From the NCBI GenBank assembly GCA_030710605.1, contig CP092886.1, positions 161,370,000 through 161,433,999 on the forward strand: DNA of 64,000 nt, in the 5' to 3' direction. Shown in pieces: positions 11,213 to 22,490 of the stretch. The DNA comes from Cordylochernes scorpioides. Its lineage: Eukaryota > Arthropoda > Arachnida > Pseudoscorpiones > Chernetidae. Position 1 is the stretch's first letter. Every line of letters starts with the position of its first letter. The notes beneath the pieces are model-generated. The model saw only the letters and a program-made list of their open reading frames with translations, was not told where the DNA came from and searched no databases. The position numbers were made by a program, and so were the translations under genes.

Positions 11213-11575
11213 TTTTCTTTGTTATGAAAATATTGTATAATAGATTTCCTTAACATATCAGTCTTGTAAGTTGTATATTACATCAGGGGCATAATGAAAA
11301 ACTGTTAACTTGGAAGATGAAACACAAGTCTGCGAGAAAAGCTTCTTTATACCCGAGGACGATCTACAAGCTTTAAGGTGAGACGCCCTTTTACAGGTCT
11401 TACTAGAAAATTTGTACGATCGTTCTCGTATGAAAGAAGCTCTTTCTCGCAGAAGAAAACCAATTTCTTCTTCCAAGTTAACAGTTTTTCATTATGCCCC
11501 TGGTGTAATATACAACTTACAAGACTGATATGTTAAGGAAATATATTATACAATTCTTTCATAACAAAGAAAAAC
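11213..11575. mobile_element. long hairpin element M5
   Basis: Arms of about 90 bp: TATCAGTCTTGTAAGTTGTA and GGGGCATAATGAAAAACTG at 11258-11310 are answered inverted at about 11480-11540, and the outer arms TTTGTTATGAAAATATTG / CAATTCTTTCATAACAAAG extend it. The interior has CTGCGAGAAAAGCTTCTTT and its near-complement. No transposase. Confidence 0.8.
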
Positions 11576-12184
11576 TATCACAAGAGGGAGTCATAAAAGT
11601 TCTAAAGGTTATCAAAAGGTATTTCAATATATGTAAATAAATAATATATTTAATTTACATATCCATATTATAACTAAATTCATATATTCCCATATTGCGC
11701 TTACAATATTCTATGCATCTATTGATGCCATTGTTCAACGTGTGTTGAAAGAAGGGAGATTCCATAACTAACCCTTGGCCTTTAGTTCATATAGGATTAT
11801 AGTAACATTGGGTTTCTAATAAATTAAACTGCTGTCCTGTGTCCTAATTATGTTTATATATTGATGATTTCATGTTTCCCTGTTTTTAACCTTTCTTATG
11901 TTCTCCTTCAATATGAATCTAATACTTCTCGGCCTGTTTCACCCACATACCTGTAATAGAAATCACGGCACACTGAATAGAATATAAAGGTAGAATAAGC
12001 AATTCCGATATATTCACAATGAAGTGTGATTATATATATTAGATACTGGAAGTCTCGTAACATTCGTTTGAAACCATTTTCACACACACAAAAGCCTTTG
12101 TCACGACATTTCTAAATATATAAGATTTCTTTACAGCAAAATTTAAATTTTTGGTGGAATTACGTTATCCAAAAGTGCGCCGGT
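11576..12184. other. unassigned stretch
   Basis: Moderately AT-rich sequence with no open frame above about 60 codons, no tandem repeat and no motif I recognise. Confidence 0.4.
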
Positions 12185-12830
12185 TGAAGAGAGGCGCCAA
12201 CAAACCTGTACACCGATCCAGTGCAGTTTGGTGACGACCGGTGTTGTGGTTCCAGCTCCACCTGAGAGATGCCCTTAGATTCCTGGCCTAAGAGTGGAAC
12301 GACTTTATTTCTGCAGTGGTCAGTTGCGCTTGACCGCTAGAACCTACTCTACACATTTCACATATTTAATTTTTTGTCATTTCAATAAATATCTTCATTC
12401 TTGTTATTATCAATTATTGTCTTTTTTATCGCTCAAACATTCACTATTTGTATTGTTAACATTGTGGTAAGATTATGGTGACAATATATGGTTAAGAAAT
12501 GGGACTCGGAGTTTATACATTTCAGATTTGGCGTCTTGTTTATTCAGATATTTATCTCCAATCCCACATTTGTGTCATTGTGATCATAATTTAAGCCTTT
12601 AATTTTTTCTGACCATGTATAAGTTGGAAGGTAAAAATAATAAAATTTTCCATAATCCGAAAAATATATAATTTACTAACACGGATTATATAGTAGTTTT
12701 GGTATATTTGGATTCTATTGCCTCAGCTAAAGTGCATTGCTAATTCTCTAGAAAGTCATAACTTTAACGAATAGGGCAAGTTTATCAATCTTGTATCTCT
12801 CTCTACTCAGAGAAGTGAGAGTATTTGTGA
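12185..12830 (+). repeat. LTR-like segment, paralogous to 29465-31130
   Basis: Shares CCGGTGTTGTGGTTCCAGCTC with 29550-29575, ATTGTTAACATTG with about 29780, GTTGGAAGGTAA and CCATAATC with 30730-30765, and ATTCTATTGCCTC plus CTAGAAAG with 31040-31085. An AATAAA-containing region followed by GTTAACATT suggests an old LTR and leader, or simply duplicated flanking DNA. In both places it lies 3' of a small membrane-protein gene. Confidence 0.5.
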
Positions 12831-12934
12831 AAATAAAATTTTTGAAATGTTTTATGTTGAGAGAGAGATTTCTATGATGTGGCTGTTTTTATAAATTGAT
12901 TTTAGCCCAAATATTATAATAAATGGAAGCATAT

Positions 12935-13187
12935 TGTGACAAAGAAATATTTTATTATTTAATTTAATATTATTCAATGAAAAAATTCAACAGATTATAA
13001 AAATATATATTAATCTGTATTTGTGAAATCATCTTTAAAATATTTCTTTGCTTGCTTGCTTAAGATTTTCTAGCGGTAAATAGTTTTGGGGGACTGACCT
13101 GTTAATAATTGTCGACTCGTCGCTGTGACGTCATCAATAAATACTTTTACATCTTAGGATATTTCAAGGCTTGATTTCTACGTTACA
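12935..13187 (+). repeat. 5' LTR
   Basis: Starts TGTGACAAAG and ends CGTTACA. It contains a perfect CRE-like TGACGTCA at 13126-13133 and AATAAA at 13136-13141, plausible promoter and polyadenylation signals. ACTGGTGGAGAGACTGG follows at once and may hold the primer binding site (TGG), though I cannot name the primer tRNA. Confidence 0.9.
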
Positions 13188-13263
13188 ACTGGTGGAGAGA
13201 CTGGACCGATACCCATTAAGAAATAAAAGAAAAATTCATTCTGTTGAACCAGAAGAAACTTCT

Positions 13264-14421
13264 ATGAATGTAAAGAAGGAAGGTACTCAGGTAAGCAACT
13301 ACCTTGTTCAACATCTGCCAAGGAACCCTTCCATTTTCTCCGGGGAGGATGGTGAAGATCTTCAAAAATGGTTAAAAGGGTATGCACGTGTGGCAAGGTA
13401 CAACCATTGGGACGAAACCCTTTGTCTTACTAAAGTTTATTTTTATCTGTCTGGAACTGCTCTCAAATGGTTTGAGAACAACGAAGAAAGCATACAGACT
13501 TGGAAGGAATTCGCATCTCAATTAGAGAATGTGTTCGAAAAAAAAGAAAATTCAAAATTGCAAGCGGAGAAGAAACTTAAAACGCGGGCACAATTAAAAG
13601 GCGAAAGTACCGAATTTTACATCCAGGATGTCCTGTGCTTGTGCAAAGAGGCTGATCTTCAAATGAGCGAGGAAGATAAAATCTCCCACCTCATGAAGGG
13701 GATAGCTGAGGAGCCTTATCAAGCACTCCTACCGAGGGATGTACAGAGCACCGAGCAATTCATTACAGAATGTCGCCGTGTCGAAGCGCTCCGTTGTAGG
13801 CGAGTTACCCCAACCAAGTACGAGCGCCTACCAAATGTAGCCTCTCTCTGTGACCAGGATGACGGAGAAGATCTGTCATCGCTGATCCGAAAAATTGTTC
13901 GTGAAGAGATACAGCAAGCATTGGACTCTCCTCATGAGGAGCCTAAAATCGCTGTCATTGAAGATTTAGTGAGGGAAGAGATTGTAAAGACCTTGGCACC
14001 TAGATCAAAACCTACAATGAGTCCCCCTCAAGCACCCAGGCCGGTATCAAATCCTAAATTTGAGGCTCAGCCTAGAAATCCCCATCCTACATCTCAATAT
14101 CAGAAACAAGGAAGAAGACGCGACACCAATGAATGGCGGACAACTGAGGGAAGGCCAATCTGTTTTTACTGCGGACGCCCAGGTCACGTCGTCCGCTATT
14201 GCCGTGACAGGAAGAGACACAATGAGGAAAGGAGAAAAGAATATTTCCAAAGAAAGCAAGACGCAATGGTATTCTACAACTTTCGAGCCGAATCTCAGGA
14301 CCCCAATGACGAATCATCGAGGAAAAATTTCACTCGCTACCGAAGCCCTACCTCATATCCCGGTCGAAACAGACAACATTTCTCACCTGCTAGAAGATCT
14401 AGCTGGACGCCCCGCCATTAA
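13264..14421 (+). CDS. gag: Gag polyprotein of the non-autonomous LTR element
   Basis: The first in-frame ATG is at 13264 (385 residues). The frame is open from 13171 inside the LTR, and the region before the ATG has a DRYPLRNKRK block that may belong to the ancestral N-terminus. The first half has the retrotransposon Gag capsid-like pattern (WLKGYARVARYNHWDE, VYFYLSGTALKWFE, TWKEFASQLENVF). The C-terminal part has one CCHC zinc knuckle, CFYCGRPGHVVRYC, at about residues 300-313, within a basic, proline-rich region suited to RNA packaging. The frame is intact, agreeing with the young LTRs. Resemblance to arachnid gypsy-type Gag is from memory, not a search. Confidence 0.85.
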   Translation: MNVKKEGTQVSNYLVQHLPRNPSIFSGEDGEDLQKWLKGYARVARYNHWDETLCLTKVYFYLSGTALKWFENNEESIQTWKEFASQLENVFEKKENSKLQAEKKLKTRAQLKGESTEFYIQDVLCLCKEADLQMSEEDKISHLMKGIAEEPYQALLPRDVQSTEQFITECRRVEALRCRRVTPTKYERLPNVASLCDQDDGEDLSSLIRKIVREEIQQALDSPHEEPKIAVIEDLVREEIVKTLAPRSKPTMSPPQAPRPVSNPKFEAQPRNPHPTSQYQKQGRRRDTNEWRTTEGRPICFYCGRPGHVVRYCRDRKRHNEERRKEYFQRKQDAMVFYNFRAESQDPNDESSRKNFTRYRSPTSYPGRNRQHFSPARRSSWTPRH

Positions 14422-14676
14422 AACTAGATGATAGACCACATGGGAGGTAAGGCCGCAAATTTATAAAATCCTCCATTGCCGACCACAGTGGAAATAAAAA
14501 ACTACATTGACGTAAACATAGACCTACCAAGCCCTCACGAAGAAGATATCTCAACTGAAAGAAGACATCCACCGCAGTCACCTGAAAATATCCCTGGCCA
14601 TAGTACTAGTTCTTAAGACTGACGACGTAAGTCTCCTGCTGAGCATCGGGTCGATGCTCTCTATAAGAGGAGGCTA

Positions 14677-14929
14677 TGTGACAAAGAAATATTTTATTAT
14701 TTAATTTAATATTATTCAATGAAAAAATTCAACAGATTATAAAAATATATATTAATCTGTATTTGTGAAATCATCTTTAAAATATTTCTTTGCTTGCTTG
14801 CTTAAGATTTTCTATCGGTAAATAGTTTTGGGGGACTGACCTGTTAATAATTGTCGACTCGTCGCTGTGACGTCATCAATAAATACTTTTACATCTTAGG
14901 ATATTTCAAGGCTTGATTTCTACATTACA
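14677..14929 (+). repeat. 3' LTR
   Basis: Same 253-bp sequence as the 5' LTR apart from CTATCGG for CTAGCGG and CTACATTACA for CTACGTTACA. Preceded by the purine-rich tract at about 14662-14674. Confidence 0.9.
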
Positions 14930-14936
14930 ATATTAT

Positions 14937-17885
14937 GTTTATGTTATTGTAGTGGGTATTAATACAAAAACTTAGTTACACAATACTGGACTACAACACA
15001 CGTTCACTGTGCAACACAAGATTGACAAAATCTAATTATTGGTTTATTATAGTAAGTAATGCTAATGACTTGCCTACACAATACTGGAGTGCACAACCTA
15101 CATATGAGGTTATTGTAGTAGATAATGCCACAATACACACGTTCACTGTGCAACACAAGATTGTCAAAACCTAATTATTGGTTTATTGTAGCCAGTAATG
15201 CTAATAACTTGACTACACAATACTGGAGTGTACAACCTACATATGAGGTTATTGTAGTAGATAATGCCACAATACACACGTTCACTGTGCAACACAAGAT
15301 TGTCAAAACCTAATTATTGGTTTATTGTAGCCAGTAATGCTAATAACTTGACTACACAACACTGGACTCTACAACCTACATATGAGGTTATTGTAGTAGA
15401 TAATGCCACAATACACACGTTCACAGTGCAACACAAGATTGTCAAAACCTAATTATTGGTTTATTGTAGCCAGTAATGCTAATGACTTGCCTACACAATA
15501 CTGGAGTGCACAACCTACATATGAGGTTATTGTAGTAGATAATGCCACAATACACACGTTCACTGTGCAACACAAGATTGTCAAACCTAATTATTGGTTT
15601 ATTGTAGCAAGTAATTCTAATAACTTGACTACACAACACTGGACTCTACAACCTACATATGAGGTTATTGTAGTAGATAATGCCACAATACACACGTTCA
15701 CAGTGCAACACAAGAATGTCAAAATCTAATTATTGGTTTATTGTAGTAAGTAATGCTAATAACTTGACTACACAATACTGGAGTGTACAACCTACATATG
15801 AGGTTATTGTAGTAGATAATGCCACAATACACACGTTCACTGTGCAACACAAGATTGTCAAAACCTAATTATTGGTTTATTGTAGCCAGTAATGCTAATA
15901 ACTTGACTACACAACACTGGACTCTACAACCTACATATGAGGTTATTGTAGTAGATAATGCCACAATACACGCGTTCACTGTGCAACACAAGATTGTCAA
16001 AACCTAATTATTGGTTTATTGTAGCCAGTAATGCTAATAACTTGACTACACAACACTGGACTCTACAACCTACATATGAGGTTATTGTAGTAGATAATGC
16101 CACAATACACACGTTCACAGTGCAACACAAGATTGTCAAAATCTAATTATTGGTTTATTGTAGTAAGTAATGCTAATAACTTGACTACACAATACTGGAG
16201 TGTACAACCTACATATGAGGTTATTGTTGTAGATAATGTCACAATACACACGTTCACAGTGCAACACAAGAATGTCAAAATCTAATTATTGGTTTATTGT
16301 AGTAAGTAATGCTAATAACTTGACTACACAATACTGGAGTGTACAACCTACATATGAGGTTATTGTAGTAGATAATGCCACAATACACACGTTCACTGTG
16401 CAACACAAGATTGTCAAAACCTAATTATTGGTTTATTGTAGCCAGTAATGCTAATAACTTGACTACACAACACTGGACTCTACAACCTACATATGAGGTT
16501 ATTGTAGTAGATAATGCCACAATACACACGTTCACTGTGCAACACAAGATTGTCAAAACCTAATTATTGGTTTATTGTAGCCAGTAATGCTAATAACTTG
16601 ACTACACAACACTGGACTCTACAACCTACATATGAGGTTATTGTAGTAGATAATGCCACAATACACACGTTCACAGTGCAACACAAGATTGTCAAAATCT
16701 AATTATTGGTTTATTGTAGTAAGTAATGCTAATAACTTGACTTCACAATACTGGAGTGTACAACCTACATATGAGGTTATTGTTGTATATAATGCCACAA
16801 TACACACGTTCACTGTGCAACACAAGATTGTCAAAACCTAATTATTGGTTTATTGTAGCAAGTAATGCTAATAACTTGACTACACAATACTGGACTCTAC
16901 AACCTACATATGAGGTTATTGTAGTAGATAATGCCACAATACACACGCTCACAGTGCAACACAAGAATGTCAAAATCTAATTATTGGTTTATTGTAGTAA
17001 GTAATGCTAATAACTTGACTACACAATACTGGAGTGTACAACCTACATATGAGGTTATTGTAGTAGATGATGCCACAATACACACGTTCACAGTGCAACA
17101 CAAGATTGTCAAAATCTAATTATTGGTTTATTGTAGTAAGTAATGCTAATAACTTGACTACACAATACTGGAGTGTACAACCTACATATGAGGTTATTGT
17201 AGTAGATAATGCCACAATACACACGCTCACAGTGCAACACAAGAATGTCAAAATCTAATTATTGGTTTATTGTAGTAAGTAATGCTAATAACTTGACTAC
17301 ACAATACTGGAGTGTACAACCTACATATGAGGTTATTGTAGTAGATAATGCCACAATACACACGTTCACTGTGCAACACAAGATTGTCAAAACCTAATTA
17401 TTGGTTTATTGTAGTAAGTAATGCTAATAACCTGACTACACAATACTGGAGTGTACAACCTACATATGAGGTTATTGTAGTAGATAATGCCACAATACAC
17501 ACGTTCACTGTGCAACACATGATTGTCAAAATCTAATTTTTGGTTTATTGTAGTAAGTAATGCTAATAACCTGACTACACAATGCTGGAGTGTACAACCT
17601 ACATATGAGGTTATTGTAGTAGATAATGCCACAATACACACGTTCACTGTGCAACACAAGATTGTCAAAACCTAATTATTGTTTTATTGTAGTAAGTAAT
17701 GCTAATAACCTGACTACACAATATTGGAGTGTACAACCTACATATGAGGTTATTGTAGTAGATAATGCCACAATACCCACGTTCACTGTGCAACACAAGA
17801 TTGTCAAAATCTAATTATTGGTTTATTGTAGTAAGTAATGCTAATAACTTGACTACGCAATACTGGAGTGTACAATCTAAATACG
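14937..17885 (+). repeat. 139-bp minisatellite array
   Basis: About 21 copies of a 139-bp unit with TACACAATACTGGAGTG, CATATGAGGTTATTGTAG and CACACGTTCACTGTGCAAC; one copy is 138 bp. Variant sites (GTAAG or GCCAG; TACTGGAGTG or CACTGGACTC; CACTGTG or CACAGTG) give two main subtypes. Because 139 is not a multiple of three, each copy yields the same 62-codon frame, which is not a gene. Copies decay at both edges. Confidence 0.95.
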
Positions 17886-18521
17886 AGGTTTAGTGCAATG
17901 GGTAAAGGCACATTTAAATGTTTAATAGGCAATAATGTAATCTATAATCACACAACAAATGAGATTATTGTTATTAATAACGTTAAAATAACTTGAGGAA
18001 TTTCTGGATTTTGCAGACTACATATGAGGTAATTTAAGATTTTTAATGTTACGTTAAGTAACTTTGCAATAGCGAATTATATATACAATCTCCATATTAG
18101 GTCATTATAGTGTGTAAGATCTTTAGGTTTACTATTTCATGAAGTATTCAATCTACATAAGATGTTATTAAAAATTGGGTGATGCTAGACGAAGTGAGCT
18201 CTTTAAAATAACAGACAGTTGGACCAGAAGATTTTGTTTTTCGATGTCTCGACAGAAATCTTATGTTCTCTCCAGTGAAACTATAACATTATAGAAAAGA
18301 GCTCAAATATGTTTGAGAGAGAAATCTCATCTGGCCTAAGTGTCTGTTATTTTTAAGATCACCGAATTCCTGCCAGACAATCTCTACCTTTAAGATACAG
18401 GAACTTAACTACACAACAATGGAATGTGCAATCTACATATGAGATCATTGTAGTGTGTAATATTACATTACCTACGCAATACTGGAGTGTATAGCTACAT
18501 ATGATATTATTGCAGTAACTA
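17886..18521. repeat. decayed 139-bp units and an R2 copy
   Basis: Degenerate copies of the 139-bp unit (CTACATATGAG recurs at about 18016, 18432 and 18493) enclose an R2-like repeat at 18225-18390 with TGCCAGACAATCTCTACC. This is the transition into the 87-bp array. Confidence 0.6.
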
Positions 18522-21500
18522 ATTGATAGACTTGTATGACAACTAAGTGTTTTAAGGGCGAGATTACCATGGTCCCGGCTCTGTACAACCTCAGGGACAA
18601 GTCTAACTAATTGATAGATTTGAATGACAAGTATGTGTTTTAAGGGCGAGATTACCATGGTCCCGGCTCTGTACAACCTCAGGGACAAGTCTAACTAATT
18701 GATAGACTTGTATGACAGGTAAGTGTTTTAAGGGCGAGATTGCCATGGTCCCGGCTCTGTACAATCTCAGGGACAAGTCTAACTAATTAATAGACTTGTA
18801 TGACAAGTAAGTGTTTTAAGGGCGAAATTACTATGGTCCCGGCTCTGTACAACCTCAGGGACAAATCTAACTAATTGATAGACTTGTATGATAGTATGTT
18901 TTTTAAGGGCAAGATTACCATGGTCCCGGCTCTGTACAATCTCAGGGACAAGTCTAAATAATTAATAAACTTGTATGACAAGTAGGTGTTTTAAGGGCGA
19001 GATGACCATGGTCCCGGCTCTATACAATCTCATTGACAAGTCTAACTAATTGATAGACTTGATGACGACTAAGTATTTTAAGGGCGAGATTACCAAGGTC
19101 CCGGCTCTGTACAACCTCAGGGACAAGTCTAACTAATTGATAGATTTGTATGACAAGTAAGTGTTTTAAGGGCGAGATTACCATGTCCCGGCTCTGTACA
19201 ATCTCAGGGACAAGTCTAATTAATTAATAGACTTGTATGACAAGTAAGTGTTTTAAGGGCGAGATTACCATGGTCCCGGCTCTGTACAACCTCAGGGACA
19301 AGTCTAACTAATTGATACCTTTATGAGAGGTAAGTGTTTTAAGGGCGAGATGACCATGGGCCCGGCTCTATACAATCTCAGGGACAAGTCTAACTAATTA
19401 ATAGACTTGTATGACAAGTAGGTGTTTTAAGGGCGAGATTACCATGGTCCCGGCTCTGTACAACCTCAGGGACAAGTCTAACTAATTGATAGACTTGATG
19501 ACAACTAAGCGTTTTAAGGGCGAGATTACCATGATCCCGGCTCTGTACAACCTTAGGGACAAGTCTAACTAATTGATAGATTTGTATGACAAGTTAGTGT
19601 TTTAAGGGCGATATTACCATGGTCCCGGCTCTCTACAATCTCAGGGACAAGTCTAACTAATTAATAGACTTGTATGACAAGTAGGTGTTTTAAGGGCGAG
19701 ATTACCATGGTCCCGGCTCTGTGCAACCTCAGGGACAAGTCTAACTAATTGATAGACTTGTATGACAGTAAGTGTTTTAAGGGCGAGATGACCATGGTCC
19801 CGGCTCTATACAATTTCAGTCACAAGTCTAACTAATTGATAGACTTGATGACAACTAAGTATTTTAAGGGCGAGATTACCATGGTCCCGGCTCTGTACAA
19901 CCTCAGGGACAAGGTCTAACTAATTGATAGACTTGTATGACAAGTAAGTGATTTAAGGGCGAGATTACCATGGTCACGGCTCTGTACAACCTCAGGGACA
20001 AGTCTAACTAATTGATAGACCTTTATAAGAGGTAAGTGTTTTAAGGGCGAGATTACCATGGTCCCGGCTCTGTACAACCTCAGGGACAAGTCTAACTATT
20101 TGATAGACTTGTATGACAAGTAAGTGTTTTAAGGGCGAGATTACCATGGTCCCGGCTCTGTACAACCTCAGGGAAAAGTCTAACTAATTGATAGACTTGT
20201 ATGACAAGTAAGTGATTTAAGGGCGAGATTACCATCGTCCCGGCTCTATACAACCTCAGGGACAAGTATAACTAATTGATAGACTTGTATGACAAGTAAG
20301 TGTTTTAAGGGCGAGATTACCATGGTCCCGGCTCTGTACAACCTCAGGGACAAGTCTAACTAATTGATAGATTTGTATGACAAGTAAGTGTTTTAAGGGC
20401 GAGATTACCATGATCCCGGCTCTGTACAACCTCAGGGACAAGTCTAACTAATTGATAGATTTGTATGACAAGTAAGTGTTTTAAGGATTAGATTACCATG
20501 GTCCCGGCTCTGTATAATCTCAGGGACAAGTCTAACTAATTAATAGACTTGTATGACAAGTAAGTGTTTTAAGGGCGAGATTACCATGGTCCCGGCTCTG
20601 TACAACCTCAGGGACAAGTCTAATTAATTGATAGACTTGTATGACAGGTAAGTGTTTTAAGGGCGAGATTACCATGGTCCCGGCTCCGTACAATCTCAGT
20701 GACAAGTCTAACTAATTGATAGACTTGTATGACAACTAAGTGTTTTAAGGGCGAGATTACCATGGTCCCGGCTCTGTACAACCTCAGGGACAAGTCTAAC
20801 CAATTGATAGATTTGTATGACAACTAAGTGTTTTAAGGGCGAAATTAACATGGTCCCGGCTCTGTACAACCTCAGGGACAAGTCTAACTAATTGATAGAC
20901 TTGTATGACAAGTAAGTGATTTAAGGGCGAGATTACCATGGTCCCGGCTCTGTACAACCTCAGGGACAAGTCTAACTAATTGATAGACCTTTATGAGAGG
21001 TAACTGTTTTAAAGGCGAGATTACCATGGTCCCGGCTCTGTACAACCTCAGGGACTAGTCTAACTAATTGATAGACTTGTATGAGAAGTAAGTGTTTTAA
21101 GGGCGAGATTACCATGGTCCCGGCTCTGTACAACCTAAGGGACAAGTCTAACTAATTGATAGATTTGTATGACAAGTAAGTGTTTTAAGGGCGAGATTAC
21201 CATGTTCCCGGCTCTGAACAATCTCAGGGACAAGTCTAACTAATTGATAGACTTGTATGACAAGTAAGTGTTTTAAGGGCGAGATCACCATGGTCCCGAC
21301 TCTGTACAACCTCAGGGACAAGGTCTAACTAATTGATAGACTTGTATGACAAGTAAGTGATTCAAGGGCGAGATTACCATGGTCACGGCTCTGTACATCC
21401 TCAGGGACAAGTCTAACTAATCGATAGACCTCTATGAGAGGTAAGTGTTTTAAGGGCGAGATTACCATGGTCCCGGCTCTGTACAACCTCAGGGACAAGT

Positions 21501-21630
21501 CTAACTAATTGATAGACTTGTATGACAAGTAAGTGTTTTAAGGGCGAGATTACCATCGTCTCGGCTCTGTACAACCTCGGGGACAAGTCTAACTAATTGA
21601 TAGACTTGTACGCAAACAAGTAAGTATTCT
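18522..21630 (+). repeat. 87-bp minisatellite array
   Basis: About 35 copies of a unit near 87 bp: TTTTAAGGGCGAGATTACC, ATGGTCCCGGCTCTGTACAA, CCTCAGGGACAAGTCTAAC, TAATTGATAGACTTGTATG. Most copies differ by a few bases. Short minus-strand frames in it are repeat artefacts. The block GATTACCATGGTCCC resembles spliceosomal snRNA sequence. Confidence 0.95.
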
Positions 21631-22029
21631 CTGGTGTTGAAGTTCAGTGGAAACGTTTATGGAATCATCTCGACCAGTAGTGCGAAAACAGAAAGGATAT
21701 GATTGGAATCCAGTATTCCAATGCCATCAGTAGTTGTTTCTGCGTTACGGACTGACATGCTCCAGTTATTGATCTTCACGTAACGCCCAAAAAAGACTGC
21801 TGGACCAGGCCGCCAGGGGGAGGTGACATTCGGCCACAGGACTTGACACCCACGAGAGGTAAGTCCGCATTCCCTAACTCCATTTGAACTTTATTTGATG
21901 AGCTATATTCCTATCTTGCTAGGATCTGTACTGAATATTTTTTAAAAATTCCTACTTTTCTAATGGCCCTTATTGAGGTGCGCGATGGAAGTCATCTCTC
22001 TTCTCTCTATCTCTCTCTTCTAGATGATG
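21631..22029 (+). other. GC-richer unique spacer with possible exon and CTCF-like site
   Basis: A short ATG frame at about 21659-21733 (MESSRPVVRKQKGY...) and a consensus donor GAG|GTAAGT at 21858/21859 lie in a less AT-rich segment. AGGCCGCCAGGGGGAGGTG at about 21808-21826 resembles a CTCF site. No domain is visible; this may be a non-coding first exon. Confidence 0.25.
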
Positions 22030-22490
22030 GCGCAAGCTATCTTTTATTTGCACGATCAGTAGCTGCCTATTTCTTACCTTAATATATTTTTTGCTTTCAT
22101 ACTGAGAAATTAAGGTTCTCATAAACACCGTTCAGTGATAAAAAATAGTACAAAAAGTGAAATTGGGGTAGGTTTAAGAAATAAGAGAAAGACATCTCCT
22201 GAATATGTAACTGAAAGTTGGTGCTATCCATCAGCAACCTCTAGTTGCACGATCAGGAGCTGTCGATTTCTTACCTTAATACTTTTTTTTTCATACTGGA
22301 AAATTGAGGTTTTTATAAACATTGTTAAGTGATAAAAATAGTATAAAAGTGAAATTGGGTTAGGTTTATGAATTAAGAGAAAGACATCTCCTGAATATGT
22401 AACTGAATGTTGGTTCAATTCATCAGCAACCTCTAGATGCACGATCAGGAGCTGCCTATTTCTTACCTTAATTTTTATATAAAGTTTGAT
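22030..22490. repeat. about 195-bp direct repeat, 2.4 copies
   Basis: GCACGATCAG(T/G)AGCTG recurs at 22050, 22247 and 22439, followed each time by ATTTCTTACCTTAAT. Intervening blocks AAGACATCTCCTGAATATG are also shared. Confidence 0.8.

Larger units (their letters stand above)
12935..14929 (+). mobile_element. complete gag-only LTR retrotransposon
   Basis: Two 253-bp LTRs (12935-13187 and 14677-14929) begin TG and end CA and appear to differ at about two positions. A 4-bp target duplication ATAT flanks the element (12931-12934 and 14930-14933). Between the LTRs lie a single gag frame, no protease, reverse transcriptase or integrase, and a purine-rich tract (AAGAGGAGG) just before the 3' LTR. 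At 1995 bp it is a non-autonomous element that would need enzymes from a partner. High LTR identity implies recent insertion. Confidence 0.9.

Noticed and set aside
15125..17814. A series of 62-codon frames starting every 139 bp
   Set aside because: Each is one repeat unit read to its own stop; the frame shifts by one base per unit, so no longer protein can form.
14960..17900. U4 snRNA similarity of the 139-bp unit (TATTGTAGCCAGTAATG)
   Set aside because: Only short, discontinuous matches; too weak to claim.
14937..21630. CRISPR-like appearance of the arrays
   Set aside because: The whole unit repeats with no unique spacers, and the genome is eukaryotic.
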